From Rhodobacterales bacterium (GTDB lineage: Bacteria; Pseudomonadota; Alphaproteobacteria; Rhizobiales; Stappiaceae): 64,000 bases of DNA. Positions within the stretch are counted from its first letter, which is position 1, and each line of letters starts with the position of its first letter. Below, in pieces: positions 17,007-26,461 of the stretch. Made by a program: the position numbers and the translations under genes. The stretch covers positions 1 through 64,000 of the forward strand of contig VIRH01000141.1 in NCBI GenBank assembly GCA_008107755.1, in the 5' to 3' direction. Under the pieces are notes generated by a model that worked only from the letters and a program-made list of their open reading frames with translations, was not told the DNA's origin and did no database searches.

Positions 17007-17624
17007 TTACCGCGAATAGAATTCGACGACGAGGTTCGGTTCCATCTGCACCGGATACGGCACATCAGCGAAACTCGGAACGCGCGAGAAGGTCGCGGTC
17101 ATCTTGTTGTGGTCTGCATCGACGTAGTCCGGAACGTCACGCTCGGCGGACTGGACAGCTTCGAGAACCAGAGCGAGCTGCTTGGACTTTTCCCGAACTT
17201 CGATCACGTCGCCCGGACGGATCTGGTAGCTGGAAATGTTCACGCGCTTGCCGTTGACCTTGACGTGGCCGTGGTTGATGAACTGACGAGCCGCAAAAAC
17301 GGTCGGCACGAACTTGGCGCGGTAGATCACCGCATCGAGACGGCGCTCCAGAATACCGATCAGGTTTTCCGAGGTGTCGCCCTTCATGCGGGACGCTTCG
17401 GCATAGACCTTGCGGAACTGCTTTTCGGAGATGTTGCCGTAGTAGCCCTTCAGCTTCTGCTTTGCGCGCAGCTGAACACCGAAGTCGGACAGCTTGCCGC
17501 GGCGGCGCTGGCCGTGCTGACCCGGGCCGTATTCACGCTTGTTGGCCGGGCTCTTCGGGCGACCCCAGATGTTTTCGCCCATACGGCGGTCGAGCTTGTA
17601 CTTAACGCTATGGCGCTTCGACAT
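17007..17624 (-). CDS. rpsD: 30S ribosomal protein S4
   Basis: This is a 205-residue S4, one of the primary 16S rRNA-binding proteins of the small subunit. It starts MSKRHSVKYKLDRRMGENIW and contains the S4 RNA-binding motif (RLDAVIYRAKF ... ARQFINHGHVKVNG). It is alone rather than in the alpha operon, the usual arrangement in alphaproteobacteria. The length is normal and a terminator follows. Confidence 0.98.
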   Translation of the reverse strand: MSKRHSVKYKLDRRMGENIWGRPKSPANKREYGPGQHGQRRRGKLSDFGVQLRAKQKLKGYYGNISEKQFRKVYAEASRMKGDTSENLIGILERRLDAVIYRAKFVPTVFAARQFINHGHVKVNGKRVNISSYQIRPGDVIEVREKSKQLALVLEAVQSAERDVPDYVDADHNKMTATFSRVPSFADVPYPVQMEPNLVVEFYSR

Positions 17625-18106
17625 CGCGGTTTCCTTTGTGTTCGCGTTGTTTTTCTAACAAGGAAACGCGCCCTCCTTTATCGTCGCGGCCCATAAAGGA
17701 CCGGTCGGATCGACAGGGTTCCAGCTAGACGGCGCCGGCTGAAATCCCACGGGTGCGTATATCCGGAAGACGACAAGGCCTGCCGGACCGCGCGGAAATA
17801 CAAGCAATGTTGCGGAATGTCAATGCGCCGGCCTGTTTCGGGTAGCATTTCTGCCATCGCAGCGACGCAGGCAACTCGCACAACACTGACCGTTATGGAG
17901 AGACCCTATCCGGCGCGAAACAGCACATGAAAAGCCGTTTATTCAAAAACCTCGGAAATAATGCATACATTTAGGAATTTTTTAATTGCGATTTTTCACA
18001 ATGCAATCGTCATTGCAACCAGAGCTAAAAAAAGCCCAATGACAGTGCACGAACAACCCTATCACACCATACACGACATTTGCCTGAGCCGGGTGGATAG
18101 GATCAC
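17625..18106. other. Divergent intergenic region, no gene seen
   Basis: This 482-bp gap lies between rpsD (minus) and the EAL/GGDEF gene (plus). The half next to the signalling gene (17930-18050) is AT-rich and holds short ATTGC/GCAAT dyads, so its promoter is probably there. The half next to rpsD should hold the rpsD promoter and leader. No open frame of convincing composition was seen. Confidence 0.4.
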
Positions 18107-19903
18107 ATGGCAATGAACCAGAACACAATCGCAGAAGCCTGCCTGGAAGACCCCGAGATCGATGGGGTCTCGCCATATCATCTGGCGAACGCGCTCGATT
18201 ACGACCTGCTGCCGATCGTCGACGTCGGCACCGGTGTGGTCTACGGCTATGAGGCCCTGCCGCGCATCTGCGACTCGCTGGTCGATGTCGAACCGAAGGG
18301 TATTCTGGACTGCGCCGATGCAACCGGAGCGCTGGCGCAGCTCGAAGTCATGCTGTTTCGCAAGGCCGTTCAGCGCTTCAAGACACTGAGAACGGCCCAG
18401 GGCACCAAACTCTATTTCAGGCTGGACGGACGCGACCTTGGCCTGGACAACGACCCGCGCATGCGTCTTTCGGACATCATCAGGGAGGCAGGCCTCGACA
18501 ACAGTCAGGTTTGTCTGGGCTTTTCCGAGCGGCACAGACAGGTAATGTCCGATGTGGCTCACCACGTCATCACCGATCTGCGCCACATGGGCTTCCTGAT
18601 CGCTCTCGATGATTTCGGTCGCGGGTCCTCCGAACTGCGGCTGCTGCACGACATGTCGCCCGACTACGTGAAGATCGACCGGTTCTTTCTGAATGGCATC
18701 GACACCGACCACCGACGCAAGCTCTTCGTCACGACGGTCGCCAACCTGGCCCATGTGCTGGGCTCCCGGGTCATGGCGGAAGGTGTCGCCAGCGCACAGG
18801 AATTCAAGGCGTGCCGCGAAGCCGGTTGTGATCTGGTCCAGGGCCCCTTCGTGGCAAGCCCTGTCCGCAAACCGGCCAGCGCACGCCTGTTTTACGAACA
18901 CGCCCGCTTCAGCGACCGTTCAAGCCATCGCAAGGAGGAGCAGAACCGGATTCGCGGCGAACTCCTGAAACTGCCGACAATCCTCTTCGACGCCTCGATG
19001 AACGAGCTTCTGGACATGGTCGTCCATAACCAGGAAGCCAATGTCGTTCCGATTCTGGATCCGAACAATGAGCCGCGCGGACTGATTCATGAGCGCGATC
19101 TCAAGGCCTATCTCTATGCCACCGGGCCGGAGGAAGGCGATGCCCGGGAGGCGCTGGACTTTCCGCTGCGCTCCTTCGTTCGCCCCTGCCCGATTGCCGA
19201 CATCGATTCCAACGCCGACATGCTGCTGGTGACCATTGCCTCGTCGATCAACTCCGACGGCATCATCATCACGGAGAATTTCCGCTATGCCGGTTTCCTT
19301 TCCGCAACTTCGCTCCTGAAGATCATTCACGAGAAGCGGCTGCAGGAAGCCCAGGACCAAAATCCGCTGACCCGCTTGCCGGGCAACAATGCCATCACCC
19401 ACTTCATCAGCGACACCGCACGCAAGGGAGCGCAGGACCGGCACCTTTGCTACCTGGATTTTGACAACTTCAAGCCCTTCAACGACACCTACGGCTATCG
19501 TCAGGGCGATCGGGCGATCATCCTCTTCAGCGAACTGCTGCAGCGGCATATTTCCGGCAGCGGCACATTTCACGGGCATATCGGCGGCGATGATTTTTTC
19601 GCCGGCTTCCATAGCATCGACCAGACGGACGTCATGGCGCGCATGCTCGAACTCAGGAAGGCCTTCTGCATCAATGTGGAAAGCTTTTACGATGCCGAGC
19701 ACCGGGAGCAAGGTTACATCGAAGCCCAGGACCGCTTCGGCACAACCCGTCGGTTTCCGCTGCTGCAATCCTCGATCTCAATCCTGAGCATACCGAAGGG
19801 CATGATCGTGAAGCCCGACACACTCAACAGTGAAATCCTGAAACTCAAGCGGGAAGCGAAATACTCCGAAGACGGTCTTGCGGTGAAATACCTCTCGGTC
19901 TGA
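18107..19903 (+). CDS. EAL-CBS-GGDEF cyclic-di-GMP signalling protein
   Basis: This 598-residue soluble protein has an uncommon order: EAL domain first (about 30-270), then a CBS-pair region (about 290-410), then GGDEF (about 425-590). In the EAL part, EAL is at 49-51, DDFG near 168, YVKIDRF and QGPF are present, but the metal-binding Asn of active enzymes seems replaced (YFRLDGRD). Phosphodiesterase activity is therefore doubtful. The GGDEF part has DFDNFKPFNDTYGYRQGD and the active-site variant IGGDDF, which can still fit a working cyclase. CBS pairs often sense adenine nucleotides. It stands alone. Confidence 0.9.
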   Translation: MAMNQNTIAEACLEDPEIDGVSPYHLANALDYDLLPIVDVGTGVVYGYEALPRICDSLVDVEPKGILDCADATGALAQLEVMLFRKAVQRFKTLRTAQGTKLYFRLDGRDLGLDNDPRMRLSDIIREAGLDNSQVCLGFSERHRQVMSDVAHHVITDLRHMGFLIALDDFGRGSSELRLLHDMSPDYVKIDRFFLNGIDTDHRRKLFVTTVANLAHVLGSRVMAEGVASAQEFKACREAGCDLVQGPFVASPVRKPASARLFYEHARFSDRSSHRKEEQNRIRGELLKLPTILFDASMNELLDMVVHNQEANVVPILDPNNEPRGLIHERDLKAYLYATGPEEGDAREALDFPLRSFVRPCPIADIDSNADMLLVTIASSINSDGIIITENFRYAGFLSATSLLKIIHEKRLQEAQDQNPLTRLPGNNAITHFISDTARKGAQDRHLCYLDFDNFKPFNDTYGYRQGDRAIILFSELLQRHISGSGTFHGHIGGDDFFAGFHSIDQTDVMARMLELRKAFCINVESFYDAEHREQGYIEAQDRFGTTRRFPLLQSSISILSIPKGMIVKPDTLNSEILKLKREAKYSEDGLAVKYLSV

Positions 19904-20002
19904 CGCGTCCGAAGAGCCACAGGCGGCAAGCGACGGCAGAAGCTGTCGCTCTGCAAGATGCGGTAGCCGCCCTTGAAGGGCTTTCGCCCCTCGGCGAGAC
20001 GG

Positions 20003-20791
20003 TCAGAGCACCAGCCCGAACCCGGCAAGCAGACGGATCAGGGCCGGATTGCGGGGGCTCGAGGTGAAAATCGCCCGGTCATGCTGGCCGGAGGGAGCCG
20101 TAGCCGCTGAATCTCCCAGAACCCGAACGAGCTGGCGGGCGATCGCCTCCGCGGGATCGAGCCAGTCGACCGGCCAGGGCGCGATCTTTCGGAAACGGTT
20201 GGCGAGAAAGGGATAGTGGGTGCAGGCCAGAACGACGATGTCGGTGCGCCGGTCATCGCGTTCCAGAAAGCACTCCGAGATTTCCGGCAGGAGATCCTCG
20301 TCCGACACCGCCTCGCCGCGCAGATGCTTTTCGGCAAGCTCCGCCAGATTGTCCGAACCGACCAGCCGCACATGGCACTGGCTGGCGAAACTCTCGATGA
20401 GAGTTTTCGTGTAGGTTCTGCGCACCGTTCCCGGTGTCGCCAACACGCTGATGAGGCCCGACGCAGTGCGCTCAGCTGCCGGTTTGATCGCTGGAACCGT
20501 GCCGACGAAGGGAACTGCCGGATGCGCCTTGCGCAAGGCATCGCCGGCAAGGGTGAAAGCGGTATTGCACGCAATCACGACAGCCTTCGGCCGATGCGTC
20601 TCGACCAGTTCCTCAAAGAGCGCCAGAATACGGGCTTTCAGATCCGCCTCCGGCCACCGCCCGATCGGAAAGGCAGCATCGTCGGCGACATAAAGCAGGC
20701 GCTCGTAGGGTAGCAGGTAGCGCGCCTCGCGCAGCACGGTGAGCCCGCCAAGACCGGAATCGAACACAAGAACCGGACCGCTGCGATCCAT
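20003..20791 (-). CDS. murI: Glutamate racemase
   Basis: This 262-residue enzyme makes D-glutamate for peptidoglycan. The motifs of the family are present: FDSGLGGLTVL near the N terminus, the first catalytic Cys in VVIACNTAFT and the second in VLACTHYPF. I chose ATG 20791 over an upstream GTG because the protein then starts just before the first strand and AGAGG lies upstream. It follows trmJ by 73 bases on the same strand and may be cotranscribed. Confidence 0.95.
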   Translation of the reverse strand: MDRSGPVLVFDSGLGGLTVLREARYLLPYERLLYVADDAAFPIGRWPEADLKARILALFEELVETHRPKAVVIACNTAFTLAGDALRKAHPAVPFVGTVPAIKPAAERTASGLISVLATPGTVRRTYTKTLIESFASQCHVRLVGSDNLAELAEKHLRGEAVSDEDLLPEISECFLERDDRRTDIVVLACTHYPFLANRFRKIAPWPVDWLDPAEAIARQLVRVLGDSAATAPSGQHDRAIFTSSPRNPALIRLLAGFGLVL

Positions 20792-20864
20792 ATGCGTCAC
20801 ACCTCTCTTCGAGCCCACTTATCCGGAAGGGCTGCCGGGAACACACCGGACAGACCGCTCGATC

Positions 20865-21674
20865 TCATTCGCTGTCGCTTTCGCCGCGTTTCTTGCGCGG
20901 GCGGGTCTCACGCTTTTCGAGCGATGCAACGACACCGCGCAGGGCCCGGACTTCCTGGTCCGTCAGTTCCGCCTTCTGGAAAATGTTGCGCAGCGTGCGC
21001 ACCATGTGGGGTCGACGTTCCGGCGGGCGGAAGAATGTCGCCGTGTCGAGCGCGCCTTCCAGATGTTCGAAAAAGCGCAGCAACTCGTCCTTCCTTGCGG
21101 GCGGATGCGTTTCCTCCGACAACAAAAAGGGAAGCGCGCCGGAGGTTGCGGTCTTGCGCCATTCATAGGCGCAGACCAGCACGGCCTGCGCAATGTTGAG
21201 CGAGGCGAAGTCCGGATCGACAGGCAGTGTCACGATCTCGTCGGCAAGCGCGATTTCCTCGTTGTTGAGGCCCCAGCGCTCCCGGCCGAACAGATAGCCG
21301 GTCGCAATGTTCTGCTCACCGAGATCTACCGATTTTCGCGCTGCCTCGTCGGGGCTGCGCACGGGCTTGGGCACCTCGCGCGAGCGGGCAGTTGTCGCAT
21401 AGACAAACTGCAGATCGGCAATCGCCGCCTCAACACTGTCGAACACCTGCACCTTGTCGATCACGTGATCGGCCCGGCTGGCGGCAGCCCGGGCTTTTTC
21501 GCTCGGCCAGCCGTCACGCGGATTGACGACCCTGAGGTCCACCAGACCGAAGTTTGCCATGGCCCGCGCTGCGGTGCCGATGTTCTCGCCAAGCTGGGGC
21601 TCGCACAGGATAACCGCCGGCGGCAAGGCCGTCACCGCACGGGCTTCCTCTCTGATGTTTGCATTCTTGCTCAT
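20865..21674 (-). CDS. trmJ: tRNA/rRNA 2'-O-methyltransferase of the SPOUT class (TrmJ-like)
   Basis: This 269-residue enzyme is predicted to methylate the ribose of nucleotide 32 in tRNA anticodon loops. SPOUT features are visible: VILCEPQLGENIGTAARAM at the N terminus, FGRERWGLNNEEIALAD in the middle and the knot-forming LNIAQAVLVCAYEW. A charged C-terminal extension (RPRKKRGESDSE) matches the dimerising tail region. The ATG at 21674 gives normal family length; an upstream start adds a non-conserved stretch. Confidence 0.9.
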   Translation of the reverse strand: MSKNANIREEARAVTALPPAVILCEPQLGENIGTAARAMANFGLVDLRVVNPRDGWPSEKARAAASRADHVIDKVQVFDSVEAAIADLQFVYATTARSREVPKPVRSPDEAARKSVDLGEQNIATGYLFGRERWGLNNEEIALADEIVTLPVDPDFASLNIAQAVLVCAYEWRKTATSGALPFLLSEETHPPARKDELLRFFEHLEGALDTATFFRPPERRPHMVRTLRNIFQKAELTDQEVRALRGVVASLEKRETRPRKKRGESDSE

Positions 21675-21858
21675 GAAATCGGGATGTAGCCGGTTTGGAA
21701 AAAAATGGGAAGCTGGCAGCGTGAATTCCCCTTCCCAAAGCACACAAATGCCGAAAATGGCGTGAATGCACGCTTTCCGTCATTTACCTGATGACAACTA
21801 TTGTCATTTCCAACATATCGCCCAACCGGTCCAGGCGAAGAAATCGAGCCCCAAACCC

Positions 21859-22290
21859 ATGACGATGCCGCAGACATATTTTCATGCATCCCTCGAATTC
21901 GACGCCTTCATTGTCGATGTGCGCGACACGTGCGTTCTGCAGACCCACCATCAGGCCTACCACACGCTCCGCGGCGTTCTGCATGCGTTTCGCAAGCATC
22001 TGACGATCAATGATGCGCTTGCCTTCGCGGACATCCTGCCGGCCGTCACGCGCGCTATCTTCGTCGAAGACTGGCGCCCCTCAAGCCTGCCGCCCCCGCC
22101 TTTCCCCGACAGGGCAACCCTCGCCCGCGAGGTGAAGTCCAACCGCCGGCATCACAACCTGGCACCCGAAACGGCGATCGAGAATGTGGCCGCCGCCTTG
22201 AGGCGATCGTCCATCGATGAGCGCGAACTGGACAGGCGGCTGGCGACACTGCCCCCCGGCGCGGTGGATTTCTGGACCGTCAATCGCTGA
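21859..22290 (+). CDS. DUF2267 family protein
   Basis: This 143-residue protein has the DUF2267 pattern: a helical N-terminal repeat with RDTCVLQTHHQAYHTLRGVL, then LAFADILPAVTRAIFVEDW. Members are small helical cytoplasmic proteins of unknown function, often near stress genes. ATG 21859 was chosen (MTMPQTYFHAS); ATG 21865 is equally possible. It is divergent from trmJ and stands 206 bases before the isocitrate dehydrogenase gene. Confidence 0.85.
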   Translation: MTMPQTYFHASLEFDAFIVDVRDTCVLQTHHQAYHTLRGVLHAFRKHLTINDALAFADILPAVTRAIFVEDWRPSSLPPPPFPDRATLAREVKSNRRHHNLAPETAIENVAAALRRSSIDERELDRRLATLPPGAVDFWTVNR

Positions 22291-22403
22291 AATCCTGATC
22301 CGCGCAAACGGAAACACCGCGCTTTGCGTAGACATTTCCAACCCTTTTGCTAGAACTTTTCCCAACAGCCCGCCTTCACCTTCCGGAGGGCTGGCAATTG
22401 ATT

Positions 22404-22421
22404 GCGTACAATTGTATACGC
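22404..22421. promoter_or_regulatory. GTAC/GTATAC palindrome upstream of monomeric isocitrate dehydrogenase
   Basis: GCGTACAATTGTATACGC is almost symmetrical and contains ATTGTATAC, 78-86 bases before the ATG. The same ATTGTATAC is found before the other isocitrate dehydrogenase gene (34398-34406). It could be an operator of the FCD/GntR type (TTGTATACAA) or, less interestingly, a -10 element. Confidence 0.5.
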
Positions 22422-22496
22422 TTGTCGCAACACCACCGGGACGCCCAGCGGCGGGTCCGGACAACCGTATCTCGAACGCGAGGAAATGGGAGAGTC

Positions 22497-24713
22497 ATGG
22501 CCGACATCATCTACACCAAGGTCGACGAAGCACCGGAACTGGCGAGCGCCTCGTTCCTGCCGATCATCCGCTCCTTCACCAAGGCTGCCGGCCTTACCGT
22601 CGGCACGAAGGACATCTCCCTCGCCGCCCGCATTCTGGCGAATTTCCCCGAGTATCTGAGCGAAGACCAGAAGCAGTCCGACGACCTGGCCATCCTCGGC
22701 AAGATGGTCAAGGAGCCTGAGGCCAACGTCATCAAGCTGCCGAACATCTCCGCCTCCCAGCCGCAGCTCAACGCCGCGATCAAGGAACTGCAGGCGCAGG
22801 GCTACAAGCTTCCGGACTACCCCTACGAGCCGAAGACGGACGAGGAAAAGACCGTCAAGGCGAAGTACGATGCCATCAAGGGCTCGGCCGTGAACCCGGT
22901 GCTGCGCGAGGGCAATTCCGACCGCCGCGCGCCCAAGGCCGTGAAGGAATACGCCAGGAAGAACCCGCATCGCATGGGTGAATGGGCCTCCTCCTCCAAG
23001 ACCCATGTCGCCACGATGGGCGAAAGCGATTTCCGCTCCAACGAGAAGTCTGTCACCATTTCCGCCGGCCAGGCCGGCACCGCGAAGATCGAATTCGTCG
23101 GCAAGGACGGCGCTTCCACGGTGCTGAAGGGAGACTGGGCGCTCGAGGAAGGCGACGTCATCGACGCCACCTACATGAGCGCCAAGGCTCTCTCCGACTT
23201 CCTGGAAGCTGAAATTCAGGACGCGAAAAACCAGGGTGTGCTGTTCTCGGTTCACCTCAAGGCCACCATGATGAAGGTCTCAGACCCGATCATCTTCGGC
23301 ATCTGCGTGAAAGCGTTCCTGAAGGACGTCTTCGAAAAGCATGCCGCGACCTTCAAGGAGCTCGGTGTCAACCCGGATCTCGGCATTGGCGACCTGGAAG
23401 CCAAGGTGGCTACCCTCCCGGCCGACAAGGCCGCTGAAATCACTGCCGACATCAAGGCCGCACTCGACAACGGCCCCGACCTTTACATGGTGAACTCCGA
23501 CAAGGGACTCACCAACCTGCATGTTTCCTCCGACGTCATCATCGATGCCTCCATGCCTGCACTGATCCGTGCCGGCGGCAAGGGCTGGGGTCCGGACGGC
23601 AAGGAACATGACGCCAAGTGCGTAATCCCCGACAGCTCCTACGCCGGGGTCTATTCCGCAGTGATCGATTTCTGCCGCGAAAACGGCGCTCTCGATCCGG
23701 CCAAGATGGGCACGGTGCCGAATGTCGGCCTGATGGCGCAGAAAGCCGAAGAATACGGCTCCCATCCGCAGACCTTCAAGGCGCCCGCAGACGGTTCGAT
23801 CCGCATCGTCGATGCCGGCGGCAACACGCTTCTGGAACATGTGATCGAAGGCGGCGACATCTGGCGCGCCTGCCGGACCAAGGACGCCCCGATCCGCGAC
23901 TGGGTCAAGCTCGGCGTCACCCGTTCGCGCCTTTCCGGCATGCCCGGCATCTTCTGGCTGGACAAAACCCGTGCCCACGACGCGGAGCTGATCAAGAAGG
24001 TTGAAGCCTATCTTCCTGAACACGACACATCAGGCCTCGACCTCCAGATCATGGCGCCGACGGAAGCGGCGAAATACACCACCGAGCGGATCGCCCGCGG
24101 CGAGGATACGATCTCCATCACCGGCAACGTCCTGCGCGACTACCTGACCGACCTCTACCCGATCCTGGAAGTCGGCACGTCCGCGAAGATGCTGTCGATC
24201 GTTCCACTGATGAACGGCGGCGGCCTGTTCGAGACGGGTGCCGGCGGATCTGCGCCGAAGCACGTTCAACAGCTTCAGGAAGAAAACTACCTGCGCTGGG
24301 ATTCTCTTGGCGAGTTCTGCGCCCTCGGAGCGTCTCTGGAGCACCTTGCAAACGCCAAGGACAACGCCAAGGCCGCAATCCTCGGCGAAACGCTCGACAA
24401 GGCGGTCGAAAAGCTGCTCGACAACGACAAGTCGCCTTCGCGCAAGGTCGGCGGCCTCGACAACCGTGGCAGCCATTTCTACATCGCGCTTTACTGGGCC
24501 GAAGCCCTTGCCGACCAGGACAAGGATGCGGACCTGAAGGCCTATTTCGCGCCGATCGCCGAGCAGCTTTCCTCCAATGAGGACAAGATCGTCGCCGAAC
24601 TCAACGGCGTGCAGGGCTCTCCTGCCGACACGGGCGGCTATTACCACGCTCCCCAGGACAAGGTGGACGCGGTCATGCGCCCGAGCACAACGCTGAATGG
24701 AATCATTGGCTGA
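22497..24713 (+). CDS. icd2: Monomeric NADP-dependent isocitrate dehydrogenase
   Basis: This 738-residue enzyme oxidises isocitrate to 2-oxoglutarate in the TCA cycle with NADP. It belongs to the large single-chain IDH family (typical 735-745 residues), seen from MADIIYTKVDEAPELASASF, LREGNSDRRAP, GEWASSSKTHVATMG and the C-terminal KVGGLDNRGSHFYIALYWA. The ATG has GGGAGAG just upstream; an in-frame open stretch of 50 codons before it is not conserved-looking. A strong terminator follows. A second, unrelated isocitrate dehydrogenase lies 10 kb downstream. Confidence 0.97.
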   Translation: MADIIYTKVDEAPELASASFLPIIRSFTKAAGLTVGTKDISLAARILANFPEYLSEDQKQSDDLAILGKMVKEPEANVIKLPNISASQPQLNAAIKELQAQGYKLPDYPYEPKTDEEKTVKAKYDAIKGSAVNPVLREGNSDRRAPKAVKEYARKNPHRMGEWASSSKTHVATMGESDFRSNEKSVTISAGQAGTAKIEFVGKDGASTVLKGDWALEEGDVIDATYMSAKALSDFLEAEIQDAKNQGVLFSVHLKATMMKVSDPIIFGICVKAFLKDVFEKHAATFKELGVNPDLGIGDLEAKVATLPADKAAEITADIKAALDNGPDLYMVNSDKGLTNLHVSSDVIIDASMPALIRAGGKGWGPDGKEHDAKCVIPDSSYAGVYSAVIDFCRENGALDPAKMGTVPNVGLMAQKAEEYGSHPQTFKAPADGSIRIVDAGGNTLLEHVIEGGDIWRACRTKDAPIRDWVKLGVTRSRLSGMPGIFWLDKTRAHDAELIKKVEAYLPEHDTSGLDLQIMAPTEAAKYTTERIARGEDTISITGNVLRDYLTDLYPILEVGTSAKMLSIVPLMNGGGLFETGAGGSAPKHVQQLQEENYLRWDSLGEFCALGASLEHLANAKDNAKAAILGETLDKAVEKLLDNDKSPSRKVGGLDNRGSHFYIALYWAEALADQDKDADLKAYFAPIAEQLSSNEDKIVAELNGVQGSPADTGGYYHAPQDKVDAVMRPSTTLNGIIG

Positions 24714-24736
24714 TCGAACGAATCTACCCATGGTGC

Positions 24737-24763
24737 AAAGGGCGGCTTCGGCCGCCCTTTTTT
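24737..24763 (+). terminator. Rho-independent terminator of monomeric isocitrate dehydrogenase gene
   Basis: A perfect 10-bp stem AAAGGGCGGC/GCCGCCCTTT with a TTCG loop is followed by TTT, 24 bases after the stop codon. Confidence 0.92.
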
Positions 24764-24785
24764 GTTGAATTGCGGAGGGCGAACC

Positions 24786-25469
24786 TTGTTTTTCAGGAAG
24801 AAAAGAAAGTCCCGCGCCCTTATGAACGGAACCGGTGACGAAATCACCATCCGGACGGAGACGGACGATATCCGCTCCCCTATGTGGTGGCCGGATACGT
24901 CCTTTCTTCTTCATGCCTTGAGCGAGGGCGACGCGTCAGCGTTGATGGCAGCCATCAACATGATCGGAAGCGATCAGGAAATGGTGTTTGCCAGCGGACA
25001 GAACACTGTTAGCGGCGAACTCTATGCGCGCCTTGAACATCTGGGCTACATGGCAATGGAGGAGGACGCGTTGCCGGAAGATGTGCAGGGCCTTCTGGTG
25101 ATGCGCCGCTTCACCGACTACGGCAAAAAGCATGTCTCCGATTTCACCATCGCCCAGAAGATGCAGATGGAAGAGTGCGGCGGCGACAGGTCCTCCTTGG
25201 AAACGTTCTGCGAGAAGTTTGCCGACCTCGACGATCACCATCGCGGACTGCCCCCGGAAACACTCCACGGCTTTCGGTACTTCTTCTCGGATCCCCGACA
25301 TGCTGTAGAGGTTCAGAACCCGAGTAATCTTTACGAACTCTACCGCATCCTCGGGATCGTGGACTACACGGACACCGGCCTGATCCACCCGACACGCTTC
25401 GGCGCCCTGAACGTCCCGTTCCTTTTCGATCTCATCCTCCACAGCCGCGGTGCAATCGCCCGCCACTGA
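24786..25469 (+). CDS. Unknown protein, first of two tandem paralogues
   Basis: This protein of about 227 residues belongs to a family I do not recognise. It shares a clear pattern with the next gene: WWxDTxFLxxALSxGDxSxL near the start, DDHHRGLPPETLHGFRYFF in the middle, LGIVDYTDTG, and NVPFLFDLIL at the end. It is soluble, with no signal peptide, and mostly helical with a winged-helix-like central part (YGKKHVSDFTIAQKMQ). I chose the TTG at 24786 since GGAGGG stands six bases before it; an ATG at 24822 lacks a site. Its start follows the isocitrate dehydrogenase terminator, so it needs its own promoter or read-through. Confidence 0.75.
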   Translation: MFFRKKRKSRALMNGTGDEITIRTETDDIRSPMWWPDTSFLLHALSEGDASALMAAINMIGSDQEMVFASGQNTVSGELYARLEHLGYMAMEEDALPEDVQGLLVMRRFTDYGKKHVSDFTIAQKMQMEECGGDRSSLETFCEKFADLDDHHRGLPPETLHGFRYFFSDPRHAVEVQNPSNLYELYRILGIVDYTDTGLIHPTRFGALNVPFLFDLILHSRGAIARH

Positions 25470-25726
25470 CAGATCTCCCCTGTGAGCATACGCCGAGCAC
25501 CGATCCGGTTTCTTCCGCGCACGGACGGGAAGCCTGTGGCCGTTTCTCGCAAAAGGTCTTGAAATCAGCGGCGATGATCCAAAACGAATTATTAATTCAG
25601 GTGAAAAAAATACGTTGGACATCACAACTTTTGATAGAAATCAAATCGCAGATGTGAATACACTGCAATCAAAACGGGAAACAAAAGCTGTATTGAAGTT
25701 ATTTCAGTGATAAAGTGTGAATTCCA

Positions 25727-26461
25727 ATGGATTTTAGAAACACGCAAAGCCCTCGAATTGTCAAGAACGGGGCGCTGGACGCTTTCACGATAAGCACATC
25801 CGGAAAGGGGCCGCTAGACAGCCGGTGGTGGTCGGACACTTGCTTTCTCGTCTATGCGCTAAGCGACGGCGACCTGTCGGAACTGAAGTCAGGTCTCCTC
25901 CTGGCGTCTGAAAGCGGCGTTTGTGGTCTGGACGTCACCGCTCGATCCGTGCTGGACGAGCTCCTGCTCAGGCTGTGTCGCCTTGGATATGCGATCCCAG
26001 GACCGGAAATGGCACAAAGGGCCTTGGAAAGCAAAGCGACCGGAAACGTGACATACGAGCTAACGTCTTATGGAGTAGACGTTTTGCCCCAATTCCTCAG
26101 TCGTCAGCAGACCCAGATGAAGGCCGCCGGAGGCAGCATGCAGCAGTGCGTCGACTTTGCCGGAAACTTTCTCGGAATGAACAATCACCACCGCCGCCAA
26201 CCCGTCGATATCCTTCATGAACTCCGCAGTTTCTTTGCGTCTGAGGATAATGAGTTCAGGACCGAGCCGGATACGCCGATGGAGGACGTGTTCACGATTT
26301 ACGAAACGCTCGGCGTCGTTGAGCGGACAGGTTCGTTCTCCTGGCATCCGACGACGGAGGCCACGTGGAACGCGCCCTTCCTGCTCGACATCCTCCTGCG
26401 TGAACGGAGCCTCGACGCTCAAGCGCGGCCTTCAGGTCGACCGGACCGGGACACAGATTGA
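25727..26461 (+). CDS. Unknown protein, second of two tandem paralogues
   Basis: This 244-residue protein is homologous over its length to the preceding gene product (SRWWSDTCFLVYALSDGDLSE, MNNHHRRQPVDILHELRSFF, LGVVERTGSF, NAPFLLDILLRER). Similarity is moderate, so the duplication is old. It has an AT-rich 5' region (25560-25726) and no obvious ribosome site, unlike its neighbour. No catalytic motif is visible. The C-terminal tail (ARPSGRPDRDTD) is not shared. Confidence 0.75.
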   Translation: MDFRNTQSPRIVKNGALDAFTISTSGKGPLDSRWWSDTCFLVYALSDGDLSELKSGLLLASESGVCGLDVTARSVLDELLLRLCRLGYAIPGPEMAQRALESKATGNVTYELTSYGVDVLPQFLSRQQTQMKAAGGSMQQCVDFAGNFLGMNNHHRRQPVDILHELRSFFASEDNEFRTEPDTPMEDVFTIYETLGVVERTGSFSWHPTTEATWNAPFLLDILLRERSLDAQARPSGRPDRDTD

